26,199 bases of DNA from positions 1-26,199 of the forward strand of contig JAZSEP010000042.1 of assembly GCA_045531755.1 (NCBI GenBank). The letters run 5' to 3'. The position numbers and the translations under genes are program-made. The notes under the pieces were generated by a model, which was given only the letters and a program-made list of their open reading frames with translations, was not told the origin of the DNA and did not search any database. This document shows positions 8,988 to 16,296 of the stretch, piece after piece; positions within the stretch are counted from its first letter, which is position 1; the number at the start of each line of letters is the position of its first letter. The stretch is from UBA11540 sp045531755. Lineage in GTDB: Bacteria; Bacillota; Clostridia; Oscillospirales; Ruminococcaceae.

Positions 8988-9866
8988 TTGAAGGAAGAAA
9001 CCACGCTTTTTGGGCAGCCGCCCGATTACCAAAGTCTTTGCAGGGCCGTATGCGAGCTGAAAAAGTGCGATAGCTTCAAGGTTTTTTCGATAGGCAGAAG
9101 CGCGCTCGGAAGGAATATCTATGCAGTGGGAGCAGGAAAGCTTTGCGGCGGAATAATCTACGTGGGCGGCGTTCATTCTCTCGAATGGCTGACAACCTTG
9201 TTGCTCGTCAGATTTTGCTTTGAGCTTTCAAAGCGCGAAGAAGAGCTGTTACTCCTCGAAAGCCGAGGAATAATAGTAGTTCCGTGTCTGAATCCCGACG
9301 GGGTCGAGCTTGTAATAAACGGTATCGAAAGTGCCAAAGAAAGAAAGGATTTTGTCGCAAGGATATCAAAGGGCGACCTGTCTGATTGGCAGGCAAACGC
9401 CAACGGAATTGACCTGAACCACAACTTTGACGCAGGCTTCAACGAGCTCAAAAGGCTTGAAATCAAGTCGGGGATAATAGGCCCGTCACCGCGAAGGTAC
9501 GGCGGAGAGTACCCCTTCAGCGAGCCCGAAACAAAGGCGCTTTCCTCGGTTTGCCGCCTTTTCGGCATACAGACAGCCTACGCCTTTCACTCACAGGGCG
9601 AGGAAATATTCTACCAATACGGCAAAAACACTCCGCCTCGTTCACGCCTTATGGCTGAGCTTTTGTCACAGTCAAGCGGCTACAGGCTATCTGCACAGGA
9701 AGGACTCGCATCACACGGCGGTTTCAAGGATTGGTTCATAGGAAAGCTCTCGCGCCCTGCCTTTACAATTGAAATCGGAAAAGGCAAAAATCCTCTGCCG
9801 ATAACCGACCTTGAAAGTATATACACAAGACTTGAGGATATGCTCTTTCTTTCTCTTCGCCTGTGA
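8988..9866 (+). CDS. M14-family zinc peptidase, murein-peptide type
   Basis: Zinc metallopeptidase of the M14 carboxypeptidase fold. The zinc ligands are visible as HSLE (His63, Glu66) and AFHSQG (His201), with the catalytic glutamate in FTIEIGKG (Glu262). VPCLNPDG (about 98-105) and IDLNHNFD (141-148) match the substrate-pocket loops. Where pancreatic-type enzymes have Asn-Arg to hold the terminal carboxylate, this protein has Asn144-His145, which suits the gamma-D-glutamyl-diamino acid peptidases (MpaA / endopeptidase I group). There is no signal peptide, so it probably acts in the cytoplasm on recycled wall peptides; that role is inferred. The start is TTG, with AAAGGGGA at 8972-8979; no upstream ATG is in frame. 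Confidence 0.85.
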   Translation: MKEETTLFGQPPDYQSLCRAVCELKKCDSFKVFSIGRSALGRNIYAVGAGKLCGGIIYVGGVHSLEWLTTLLLVRFCFELSKREEELLLLESRGIIVVPCLNPDGVELVINGIESAKERKDFVARISKGDLSDWQANANGIDLNHNFDAGFNELKRLEIKSGIIGPSPRRYGGEYPFSEPETKALSSVCRLFGIQTAYAFHSQGEEIFYQYGKNTPPRSRLMAELLSQSSGYRLSAQEGLASHGGFKDWFIGKLSRPAFTIEIGKGKNPLPITDLESIYTRLEDMLFLSLRL

Positions 9867-9881
9867 GTTCACAAAATGTTG

Positions 9882-9910
9882 TTGAAATTACCGCCCGTTT
9901 AGGTTATACT
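9882..9910 (+). promoter_or_regulatory. Sigma-A promoter of the cyclophilin operon
   Basis: TTGAAA (9882-9887), a 17-base spacer and TATACT (9905-9910) lie about 36 bases upstream of the preferred TTG start of the first cyclophilin lipoprotein, and just after the M14 peptidase stop. Confidence 0.8.
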
Positions 9911-9945
9911 TTAATACAGATATCAAAAGCGGAAGGATGAGTATA

Positions 9946-10656
9946 TTGCTCAAAAAAATCGTCGCACTTGCTTTGTCGGTGCTTGCTCTCACAAGCTTTG
10001 CTTCCTGTTCGCTGTTCGGCGAGCAGAAAACCGAGATAGACCCGACACTTTTTGATTTTGAGACACAGCTGTCGCTCCCCAAACAAGGCGAGCAGATAGC
10101 GGTCGTCACCACTTCGCTTGGCACCTTCAGGATGAAGTTCTTTCCACAGTATGCGCCAAACGCGGTCGAAAACTTCATAACCCTTGCAAAAGAGGGCTAC
10201 TACGACAACAGCCACGTCTTTTGCATCGACCCTCAAAACGCATTTATGGCAGGCTCACCCGACAATCAGGGAGTTGAATATAAGAGTATCTTCAACGACG
10301 GCAAGCCCTTTGCCAAGGAATGCACCGACGCTCTCTGGCACTTTTCGGGTTCGGTTTCTGCAATAAGCTCCGAAAGGGATAAAGGCGACAGTAGGTTCCT
10401 GATACTCGGAGATATGCAGATTCCTGAAGAGATTTTTGACAGTATGAAAAAGTATAAATACCCAGAGGAACTCATAGAACGCTACCGTGAAAACGGCGGT
10501 TCTCCCACTCTCGATGGCAGGCACACGGTTTTTGCGCAGGTTTTCGAGGGCATCGAAACGATAAATGCAATCAATAAGCTTGAGATTGGTGAAAACGGAA
10601 GACCGACAACCGATTTCAAGATTGAAAAGATAGAAATTGTAAATTACGGAGAATAA
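9946..10656 (+). CDS. Cyclophilin-like lipoprotein with degenerate active site
   Basis: Predicted exported lipoprotein (236 residues) with a cyclophilin peptidyl-prolyl isomerase fold. The signal ends FASC with the lipid cysteine at residue 21. The domain begins around TTSLGTFRMKFFP and shares APxAVENF and AKEGYYDN with the next gene. However, the segment equivalent to FHRVIKDFMIQTGD reads VFCIDPQNAFMAGSPD, so the catalytic arginine and the conserved glutamine are lost. SQFFIV is replaced by SRFLIL. It may therefore bind proline-containing chains without isomerising them. I use the TTG at 9946 because GGAAGG (9931-9936) directly abuts the ATG at 9937, leaving no spacing for it. The next gene starts 2 bases after its stop. 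Confidence 0.82.
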   Translation: MLKKIVALALSVLALTSFASCSLFGEQKTEIDPTLFDFETQLSLPKQGEQIAVVTTSLGTFRMKFFPQYAPNAVENFITLAKEGYYDNSHVFCIDPQNAFMAGSPDNQGVEYKSIFNDGKPFAKECTDALWHFSGSVSAISSERDKGDSRFLILGDMQIPEEIFDSMKKYKYPEELIERYRENGGSPTLDGRHTVFAQVFEGIETINAINKLEIGENGRPTTDFKIEKIEIVNYGE

Positions 10657-10658
10657 AA

Positions 10659-11357
10659 ATGAAAAGAAAAATTGCAATAATCTGCCTCGTCTTCGTCACA
10701 CTGCTGTTCACCGCCTGCGGTGGTAAAAACACAGTAACGGGAGATGGGCTGTTAAAGAAAGGAAATGAAAATATGCTTCAGTTTTCACCACTGAAAGAGA
10801 ACGAAACCATCGTCACCATCAAAACCACAATGGGCGATATCAAGATGAGAGTTTTCCCCGAAAAAGCCCCCAAGGCTGTAGAAAACTTTCTCACCCATGC
10901 AAAAGAGGGCTACTACGATAACGTAATATTCCATAGAGTTATCAAAGACTTTATGATACAGACAGGTGACCCCACGGGCACAGGCTACGGCGGAGAGAGC
11001 ATCTGGGGCGAGGACTTCCAGAACGAAGTAAACCTCGAGCTCTTCCACTTCTACGGCGCGGTGTCTATGGCAAATACCGGAAGCACCTGCTCTAACTCCA
11101 GCCAGTTCTTCATCGTGCAGAACAACTACGTTTCTGCAGACATCCTCGGACAGATGGAAAAGGGAGGATGGCCAAAAGAGGCGGTTGAGCAGTATGCAAA
11201 GGTCGGCGGAACCTACTGGCTCGATACAAAGCATACCGTGTTCGGTCAGGTTATCGAGGGTATGGACGTTGTCGATGCAATAGCAAACGTTAAGACAAAC
11301 GGACAGGATAAGCCTGCGGTTGACGTGGTAATTCTCAAGATTGAGGTGTCTGAATAA
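10659..11357 (+). CDS. Peptidyl-prolyl cis-trans isomerase lipoprotein (cyclophilin type)
   Basis: Exported cyclophilin that should speed proline isomerisation during folding outside the membrane. The 232-residue protein has a signal peptide ending LLFTAC (lipid Cys20). A complete cyclophilin domain follows, with NVIFHRVIKDFMIQTGDP (Arg93, Phe98, Met99, Gln101), SSQFFIV (Gln149, Phe151) and the late histidine in DTKHTVFGQ. It is a paralogue of the preceding gene; the two share an identical 20-base stretch at 10186-10205 and 10899-10918. The ribosome site GGAGA lies in the end of the upstream gene, and its stop overlaps the ATG of the next gene by one base, so the three genes form an operon. 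Confidence 0.93.
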   Translation: MKRKIAIICLVFVTLLFTACGGKNTVTGDGLLKKGNENMLQFSPLKENETIVTIKTTMGDIKMRVFPEKAPKAVENFLTHAKEGYYDNVIFHRVIKDFMIQTGDPTGTGYGGESIWGEDFQNEVNLELFHFYGAVSMANTGSTCSNSSQFFIVQNNYVSADILGQMEKGGWPKEAVEQYAKVGGTYWLDTKHTVFGQVIEGMDVVDAIANVKTNGQDKPAVDVVILKIEVSE

Positions 11358-11557
11358 TGGCAGTACGCCTTAACAGCGACCCCGAGGTCGTAAAGAGAAT
11401 AAAAGAGGGACTAAAGAAAAAGGACGGCTACTGTCCCTGCCGTCTGCCCAAGACCGAGGAATTTAAATGTATCTGCAAGGAGTTCCGCGAGCAGATAAAC
11501 GACCCCGATTTTGAAGGCTATTGCCACTGTATGCTCTACTATAAATCCAAAGACTAA
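11357..11557 (+). CDS. Ferredoxin:thioredoxin reductase-like small six-cysteine protein
   Basis: A 66-residue cytoplasmic protein with three CxC pairs: GYCPCRLP (Cys26, Cys28), KCICKEF (Cys38, Cys40) and GYCHCMLYY (Cys56, Cys58). This CPC / CxC / CHC pattern belongs to the catalytic chain of ferredoxin:thioredoxin reductase, which uses a 4Fe-4S cluster next to a redox disulfide. The spacing (9 and 15 residues between pairs) differs from the plant and cyanobacterial enzyme as I remember it, and the chain is shorter, so it is a relative rather than a proven reductase. Its ATG overlaps the stop of the cyclophilin gene, so translation is probably coupled. A terminator follows directly. Confidence 0.82.
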   Translation: MAVRLNSDPEVVKRIKEGLKKKDGYCPCRLPKTEEFKCICKEFREQINDPDFEGYCHCMLYYKSKD

Positions 11558-11561
11558 AAAA

Positions 11562-11597
11562 TTCCCCGATGGAAAATCCATCGGGGAACAGTTTTTT
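11562..11597 (+). terminator. Bidirectional intrinsic terminator (FTR-like / ABC ATPase)
   Basis: A perfect 12-bp stem (11562-11573 with 11577-11588) with an AAA loop is followed by a T run on the plus strand. An A run before the stem gives a T run on the minus strand, so it serves both convergent units. It lies between the FTR-like stop and the ATPase stop. Confidence 0.9.
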
Positions 11598-12336
11598 AAA
11601 GAACCTTTGAAAGAAAATCGCGAAGTCTTGGATTTTGGGGGTTTGCAAAAAATTCCTCGGGGGAGTTTTCTTCAAGGATTTTTCCCTCGTCCATAAATAC
11701 CACACGGGTCGCAACCTCGCGCGCAAAGCCCATCTCGTGAGTGACAACAACCATCGTCATTCCGTCACGAGCAAGCTCCTTCATGAGCTCCAGAACCTCG
11801 CCGACCATCTCGGGATCAAGAGCAGAGGTGGGCTCATCAAACAGCATAACCTGCGGATTCATCGCGAGCGCGCGGACTATCGCAATTCTCTGCTTCTGTC
11901 CGCCCGAAAGCTGTGACGGATAGGCGCCAGCCTTGTCCTCAAGACCGATTCTCCTGAGAAGAGCCATTGCCTTTTCGTTAGCAACGGCAACACTCATAAG
12001 TCCGAGCTGAACGGGTGCAATGGTTATATTTTTGAGTATCGTGAGGTGAGGGAAGAGGTTGAAGTGCTGGAACACCATACCCATCTTCTCGCGAAGCTTG
12101 TTTTTGTCACAGGATTTGTCGAGAATGTTTTCACCGCCGAAGTAGATAGAACCGCCCGTAGGCTTTTCAAGCAGATTCAAACAACGCAAAAAGGTTGACT
12201 TTCCCGAGCCGGAAGGACCGATGACAACCACAACGTCACCGCGGTTGATGTTTTCGTCGATGCCCTTGAGAACGTCGAGCTTTCCGAAGGACTTTTCGAG
12301 CCCCTCAACCTTTATGAGAGTTTCATTAGTGGTCAC
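11596..12336 (-). CDS. Amino-acid ABC transporter ATP-binding protein
   Basis: Cytoplasmic ATPase of a polar-amino-acid importer (GlnQ/HisP class), 246 residues. Walker A is GPSGSGKST (40-48), the signature LSGGQ (143-147), Walker B VMLFDEPTSALD with the catalytic Glu168, and the switch histidine lies in VVVTHEMGF. The start is GTG, with GAGAGGAGG at a spacing of about 10. It overlaps the end of the permease gene by 11 bases, which implies translational coupling. It is the last gene of a binding protein - permease - ATPase operon and ends at the shared terminator. Confidence 0.95.
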   Translation of the reverse strand: MTTNETLIKVEGLEKSFGKLDVLKGIDENINRGDVVVVIGPSGSGKSTFLRCLNLLEKPTGGSIYFGGENILDKSCDKNKLREKMGMVFQHFNLFPHLTILKNITIAPVQLGLMSVAVANEKAMALLRRIGLEDKAGAYPSQLSGGQKQRIAIVRALAMNPQVMLFDEPTSALDPEMVGEVLELMKELARDGMTMVVVTHEMGFAREVATRVVFMDEGKILEENSPEEFFANPQNPRLRDFLSKVL

Positions 12337-13108
12337 TGCTTCTCAGCCTCCTCTCAAGAATACCAACAAGCCATGTAAAGAACATAACGATAACAAGATA
12401 GATGATTGCAACGGCAATGAGGGGCATAAAAGCGGAATATGTACGGCTTCTGATGATATCTCCGGCTTTTGTGAGGTCCTGCAAAGCAACGTAGCCTGCA
12501 ACCGAGGTCTCCTTTATAAGCACGATAAACTCGTTTGCAAGAGTGGGAAGGATGGTTTTGAACGCCTGCGGAATGACAATGTGCCACATCGTCTGCACGT
12601 AGTTAAAGCCAAGGCTTCTGCCTGCCTCAAACTGTCCCTTGTCAACCGACATAATACCGCTTCGGATAATCTCGGCAACGTATGCACCCGAGTTTATACC
12701 AAACGCAAGCGAAGCAATGAACACCTTGTTGGTGAGCGAAGCGAGTATTACGTAATAGATAAGCATAAGCTGAACAACGACGGGGGTACCGCGGATAACC
12801 GTCAGATAAACGCGGCAGATTTTGTCGAAGAATTTCAGCAAAAACCGTCCAATGCCGGGGTTCATATCGTCTATAGTCTTGTCGTGAGTCGAACGAACTA
12901 CCGCAACAACAACACCGATTGCAATACCCAAAAGCAGAGCAAAGAATGTGACAAGGAGCGTAGTTTTAAGACCGTCGACAAGATATTTCCAACGATTGTC
13001 CTCGATGAAGTTGAGGATAAACTCGTCCTTGAGGTCGTTCCACATAAGGACGAGGTCACTCCAAACCAATAAAAACCAATCCTTTACGGAATTAAAAAAT
13101 TCCTGCAT
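12326..13108 (-). CDS. Amino-acid ABC transporter permease
   Basis: Membrane subunit of the polar-amino-acid importer (HisM/GlnP family), 260 residues. About 45 mostly soluble N-terminal residues precede the first membrane helix (TTLLVTFFALLLGIAIGVVV). VYLTVIRGTPVVVQLML is the family N-terminal box. The EAA loop that docks on the ATPase is EAGRSLGFNYVQTMWHIVIP. The ATG has a GAGAGGTGA ribosome site. A hairpin separates it from the upstream binding-protein gene. Only one permease is present, so the importer presumably uses a homodimer. Confidence 0.93.
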   Translation of the reverse strand: MQEFFNSVKDWFLLVWSDLVLMWNDLKDEFILNFIEDNRWKYLVDGLKTTLLVTFFALLLGIAIGVVVAVVRSTHDKTIDDMNPGIGRFLLKFFDKICRVYLTVIRGTPVVVQLMLIYYVILASLTNKVFIASLAFGINSGAYVAEIIRSGIMSVDKGQFEAGRSLGFNYVQTMWHIVIPQAFKTILPTLANEFIVLIKETSVAGYVALQDLTKAGDIIRSRTYSAFMPLIAVAIIYLVIVMFFTWLVGILERRLRSSDH

Positions 13109-13134
13109 CGGCTCACCTCTCTAAAAGTCAAATG

Positions 13135-13163
13135 AATAGCCCCCGAAGATTACGGGGGCTATT
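13135..13163 (-). other. Intercistronic hairpin between binding protein and permease
   Basis: An 11-bp perfect stem (13135-13145 with 13153-13163) with a 7-base loop lies between the binding-protein stop and the permease ribosome site. The minus-strand tail is only moderately T-rich. It probably acts as a leaky terminator or a 3'-end stabiliser that lets the binding protein be made in excess of the membrane subunits. Confidence 0.65.
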
Positions 13164-13182
13164 TCACAAACATCAAAATTGA

Positions 13183-14004
13183 TTATTTGTTGTTAGCAGC
13201 CACGAAAGCCTTTGCAGGCTCGTTGTCGATAATGACACAGTCAACCTTGCCTGTGATAAGAGCCTGAACAGCGTCAGCGCCCTTGCTGTATCTCTCTACA
13301 ACAGCGGTAGGATCGCCCTCTTCGGGTTCTTCGAGGTCCCATGTAGAGTAGAGGTCGCCGGTAGTACCTGTCTGTACGCCAACTTTCCACTTGCTTCCGT
13401 CAGCCTTGAGAGCGAAGAGTTGGTCAACGTCTGTGAGCTCGGAGCCCTCTGCAACGATAACAACCTGAACGCCTGTAGCATAAGAGGTAGAGAAGTTAAC
13501 CTGCTCTTTTCTGTCCTCTGTAACTGTCATACCGGCCATACCGAAGTCAACCTTGTCAGACTGGATAGCAGCGATGATAGCGTCAAACTCCATATCCTCG
13601 ATAACGAGCTTTTTGCCGAGCTTGTCAGCGATAGCAGCAGCTACCTCAGCGTCGATACCGATAATCTTTCCGCCCTCGATGTACTCGTAAGGGGGGAACT
13701 GAGCGTTTGTGCCCATCTTGATTTCTTCCTTGCCTTCAACGTCCTGCTGGAAAACGAGGTCGTTTTCAACGCCGGAGATGTACTTGTCAACAATCTTCTG
13801 AACGGTACCGTCAGCGATGAGGTCCTTCAAAGCCTTGTCAACGTCAGCAAGGAGCTGTTCGTCAGCCTTGTTAAGAGCGATAGCGTAATCCTCAACAGCA
13901 TACTCTGTATCAAGGATTTTGAGTGTTACGTCCTTAGCACCGCAGCCTGCAAAGCAAGCGACAGCCATAAGAACTGCAAGAGTTAAAGCAATAATCTTTT
14001 TCAT
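13183..14004 (-). CDS. Circularly permuted amino-acid-binding lipoprotein of ABC importer
   Basis: Surface lipoprotein (273 residues) that captures an amino acid for the adjacent permease. The signal peptide ends ACFAGC (lipid Cys21). Family-3 binding-protein hallmarks are GTNAQFPPYEYIEGGK (98-113), GIDAEVAAAIADKLG, DFGMAGMTVTEDRKEQVNFS with a likely ligand-binding Arg165, QTGTTGD and VDCVIID. The order is odd: residues 28-76, beginning LKILDTEYAVEDYAIAL and ending DGTVQKIVDKYI, are what normally ends such proteins. Here they follow the lipobox, a linker of about 18 residues joins them to the usual N-terminal strand, and the chain stops at KAFVAANNK. The reading frame is continuous. The ATG has a GGAGG site and a promoter upstream. 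The ligand (polar amino acid or cystine) cannot be fixed. Confidence 0.92.
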   Translation of the reverse strand: MKKIIALTLAVLMAVACFAGCGAKDVTLKILDTEYAVEDYAIALNKADEQLLADVDKALKDLIADGTVQKIVDKYISGVENDLVFQQDVEGKEEIKMGTNAQFPPYEYIEGGKIIGIDAEVAAAIADKLGKKLVIEDMEFDAIIAAIQSDKVDFGMAGMTVTEDRKEQVNFSTSYATGVQVVIVAEGSELTDVDQLFALKADGSKWKVGVQTGTTGDLYSTWDLEEPEEGDPTAVVERYSKGADAVQALITGKVDCVIIDNEPAKAFVAANNK

Positions 14005-14048
14005 GATTTTTCCTCCAAAAAATATGCACCGTTGTGCTGATATTCATA

Positions 14049-14076
14049 ATTATACACCTTTTTTGCAAAAAAGCAA
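14049..14076 (-). promoter_or_regulatory. Promoter of the amino-acid importer operon
   Basis: On the minus strand TTGCTT (14076-14071), a 16-base spacer and TATAAT (14054-14049) lie about 45 bases upstream of the binding-protein ATG. A 16-base perfect palindrome, CTTTTTTGCAAAAAAG (14058-14073), occupies the spacer and the edge of the -35; it could be an operator or simply A/T-rich sequence. Confidence 0.65.
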
Positions 14077-14112
14077 TAGGTAAATGTAAAAAAATACAAA
14101 TTTTTATAATTT

Positions 14113-15000
14113 TTATGTATTTTCACAGAAAAGACCGCTTGTTTTGAGCGTTTTGAGCATATCTGCATAAATTTCGCACTCAATAACGCGTTCTGCAGGG
14201 TCGGATGGGGTAGAAAAGGTCAACTTTCGGCAATGCAAGGCGTGTCTTGGCATCACAGAATGGTCACCGCCGTATAGCTCGTCACCTACGAGCGGATGCC
14301 CGACGTGCGAAAAGTGAACGCGGATTTGATGCGTGCGCCCTGTTTCTAAATGTATATTTACAAAAGAATATGCATCATTTTTGCATAAACATTCATAATG
14401 TGTAACAGCCCTTTGACCGTTTTCCATAACCTTTCGGGTGATTTCACATTCGTCCTCTCTGCCGATAGGAGCGTCAATAGTGCCCCTGTCGTCCACCGCG
14501 CCCTCTACTATCGCACAGTACTCCTTTTTCAGCCTTCCGCCAAGGATTGAAGCTGTGAGCTGGTTTTTTGCACAAGCCACAAGCCCCGACGTGTCGCGGT
14601 CAAGACGGTTCAGACAGCGGAAGGTCACGTTTTCTCCCCGCTGTTTCATAAGATAGGCAAAATAATTCTGCAGGGTATCCGCAGGATGAAGCTTCGATTG
14701 GTGACAGGGCATAAAGGGAGGCTTGTTGAAGATGATAACGTCGTCGTTTTCAAAAACTATCGGCACCTCCGACTCAAACAAAGGAACCTCCTTCGCCTCG
14801 TCCTGCAACCGAATTTTCAGCTCATCGCCTTCACTAAGGCGCACAATCACAAAGACGTGTTCTCCGTTTAACCGAATCGAGTCCACGTCTTTTTTAATTC
14901 TTATTATCTGTCGGGTGGAATAACCGTGGATTTTTTTGAGAAAATCCTTCACGGTCATCCCCGAATGCTCTTTTCCTATAATATAGGTTGCGCTGTACAT
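14113..15000 (-). CDS. RluA-family RNA pseudouridine synthase
   Basis: Converts specific uridines in RNA, most likely 23S rRNA, to pseudouridine (RluC/RluD group). The 295-residue protein has an N-terminal S4-like RNA-binding region (about 14-70, MTVKDFLKK...SIRLNG). The catalytic domain carries CLNRLDRDTSGLV (Asp134 nucleophile), and the later family blocks are GRTHQIRVHFSHVGHPLVGD and LYGGD. The ATG lies 3 bases after the folC stop and an AAAGG-type ribosome site sits in the end of folC, so it is the last gene of the HD-folC unit. No terminator is visible before the next promoter. Exact target uridines cannot be told from the sequence. Confidence 0.93.
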   Translation of the reverse strand: MYSATYIIGKEHSGMTVKDFLKKIHGYSTRQIIRIKKDVDSIRLNGEHVFVIVRLSEGDELKIRLQDEAKEVPLFESEVPIVFENDDVIIFNKPPFMPCHQSKLHPADTLQNYFAYLMKQRGENVTFRCLNRLDRDTSGLVACAKNQLTASILGGRLKKEYCAIVEGAVDDRGTIDAPIGREDECEITRKVMENGQRAVTHYECLCKNDAYSFVNIHLETGRTHQIRVHFSHVGHPLVGDELYGGDHSVMPRHALHCRKLTFSTPSDPAERVIECEIYADMLKTLKTSGLFCENT

Positions 15001-15003
15001 ATA

Positions 15004-16284
15004 TTACTGCCTTTCGAGAAAGGTGTTGATAACCCTTCGCATATCACTTGCAAGATATAAGGAACCACAAACCACGAGCGCCTGTTGCTCTTCAAGCCTT
15101 CCCACGCAATACTCAACGGCCTCGCCGTAATCCTCAAAATAACAAGCCTTCGTGTGCTTTGAAGCCTCTTTGCTAAGCACTTTGCAGTCGAGCCTTCTCG
15201 GGTTGTTCGGCGTCACAGCAACAAACTCAGCTCCCAAAGGCGCTATCAGCTCAACCACGCTTTCATAGTCCTTGTCAGCCAACATTCCCATCAGGATAAT
15301 CGGCTTTGCGGGGAGCTTTTCAATACTCACCTTGAGCGTATGAGCGCCCGAAAGATTGTGCGCTCCGTCAACGATGATGAGCGGGTCCTTGGAAAGAATT
15401 TCCATCCTCGCAGGGAAAACGGTTTCGCTGATGCCAAGCGAAACGTCCTCGTCGGAAATCCTGAAGCCTGCCAAACGGACAACCTTCAACGCCTCGATGG
15501 CAGTAATCGCATTTTTGATTTGGTGACTGCCCAGAAGCCTTGGCGAAATCTCAAATCCGTCATAGACAAAACGTGTGTCAAACAGCCCATCGGATAAAAT
15601 CCTAACGGAATTGTATACCGGCAGAATCAGCCTGCAGCCCTTCACCGCACAGCTTTCCATAATTACCGCAAGTACGCCGTCGTCCTGGTCGGGAAAGCTC
15701 ACTACAGGGCAGGTCGGCTTTATGATACCGCACTTTTCAAAGGCGATTTTCTCAAGCGTGTCGCCCAGAATGTTCACGTGGTCAAAGCTTATGGAAACGA
15801 TGACACTAACGATAGGGGAGGAGATAACGTTTGTAGCGTCAAACCTTCCGCCCATACCAACCTCAAGACAGACTACGTCGCACTCTTTCTTTGAGAAGTA
15901 TAAAAACGCTGCCGCTGTGATAAGCTCAAATTCGGTAATCTGTAAACCACGGCGCTTCATGTCCTCGTAGTGCGGCAGGATTTCGCCGACAACCTCGCAC
16001 AAATCCTCTTGGCTTATGTATTCACCGCAAAGCTGAATTCTCTCGCGAAAATCCACCACAAACGGCGAGATATACGCGCCGACCTTGTAGCCTGCTCTTT
16101 TAAGCACCGAGGCGCAGTACATCGTCACCGACCCCTTTCCGTTGGTGCCGGCGACGTGGATGAATTTTAAATTTTTCTCCGGATTTCCAAGAAGTGCCAA
16201 AAGCTCGGAAATCCTCTCAAGACCGGGCACAGAGCCAAATCGGTCAAGAGAATGTATAAACGTCAAACACTCACTGTAGGTCAT
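15004..16284 (-). CDS. folC: Folylpolyglutamate synthase / dihydrofolate synthase
   Basis: ATP-dependent ligase of the Mur-ligase fold that adds glutamate to folates (and possibly to dihydropteroate). The 426-residue length is usual. The P-loop is FIHVAGTNGKGSV (41-53); EVGMGGRFDATNV is the second family signature, SFDHVNILGDTLEKIAFEKCGIIKP carries the metal-binding and substrate lysine region, and VDGAHN starts the C-terminal domain. The ATG has an AAAGGA site and follows the HD-domain gene by 12 bases. Whether it has both activities depends on whether the organism makes folate de novo; no other folate gene is in the window. Confidence 0.94.
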   Translation of the reverse strand: MTYSECLTFIHSLDRFGSVPGLERISELLALLGNPEKNLKFIHVAGTNGKGSVTMYCASVLKRAGYKVGAYISPFVVDFRERIQLCGEYISQEDLCEVVGEILPHYEDMKRRGLQITEFELITAAAFLYFSKKECDVVCLEVGMGGRFDATNVISSPIVSVIVSISFDHVNILGDTLEKIAFEKCGIIKPTCPVVSFPDQDDGVLAVIMESCAVKGCRLILPVYNSVRILSDGLFDTRFVYDGFEISPRLLGSHQIKNAITAIEALKVVRLAGFRISDEDVSLGISETVFPARMEILSKDPLIIVDGAHNLSGAHTLKVSIEKLPAKPIILMGMLADKDYESVVELIAPLGAEFVAVTPNNPRRLDCKVLSKEASKHTKACYFEDYGEAVEYCVGRLEEQQALVVCGSLYLASDMRRVINTFLERQ

Positions 16285-16296
16285 CTCAAAAGTCCT

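Noticed and set aside
12221..13072. 283-codon plus-strand frame over the permease
   Set aside because: It lies opposite the permease, is rich in Asn/Lys/Asp with no recognisable motif, and crosses the permease-ATPase overlap.
14005..14112. Terminator for the pseudouridine synthase gene
   Set aside because: The region is A/T-rich, and the one palindrome (14058-14073) has only a 2-bp G+C centre and overlaps the importer promoter, so it does not resemble an intrinsic terminator.
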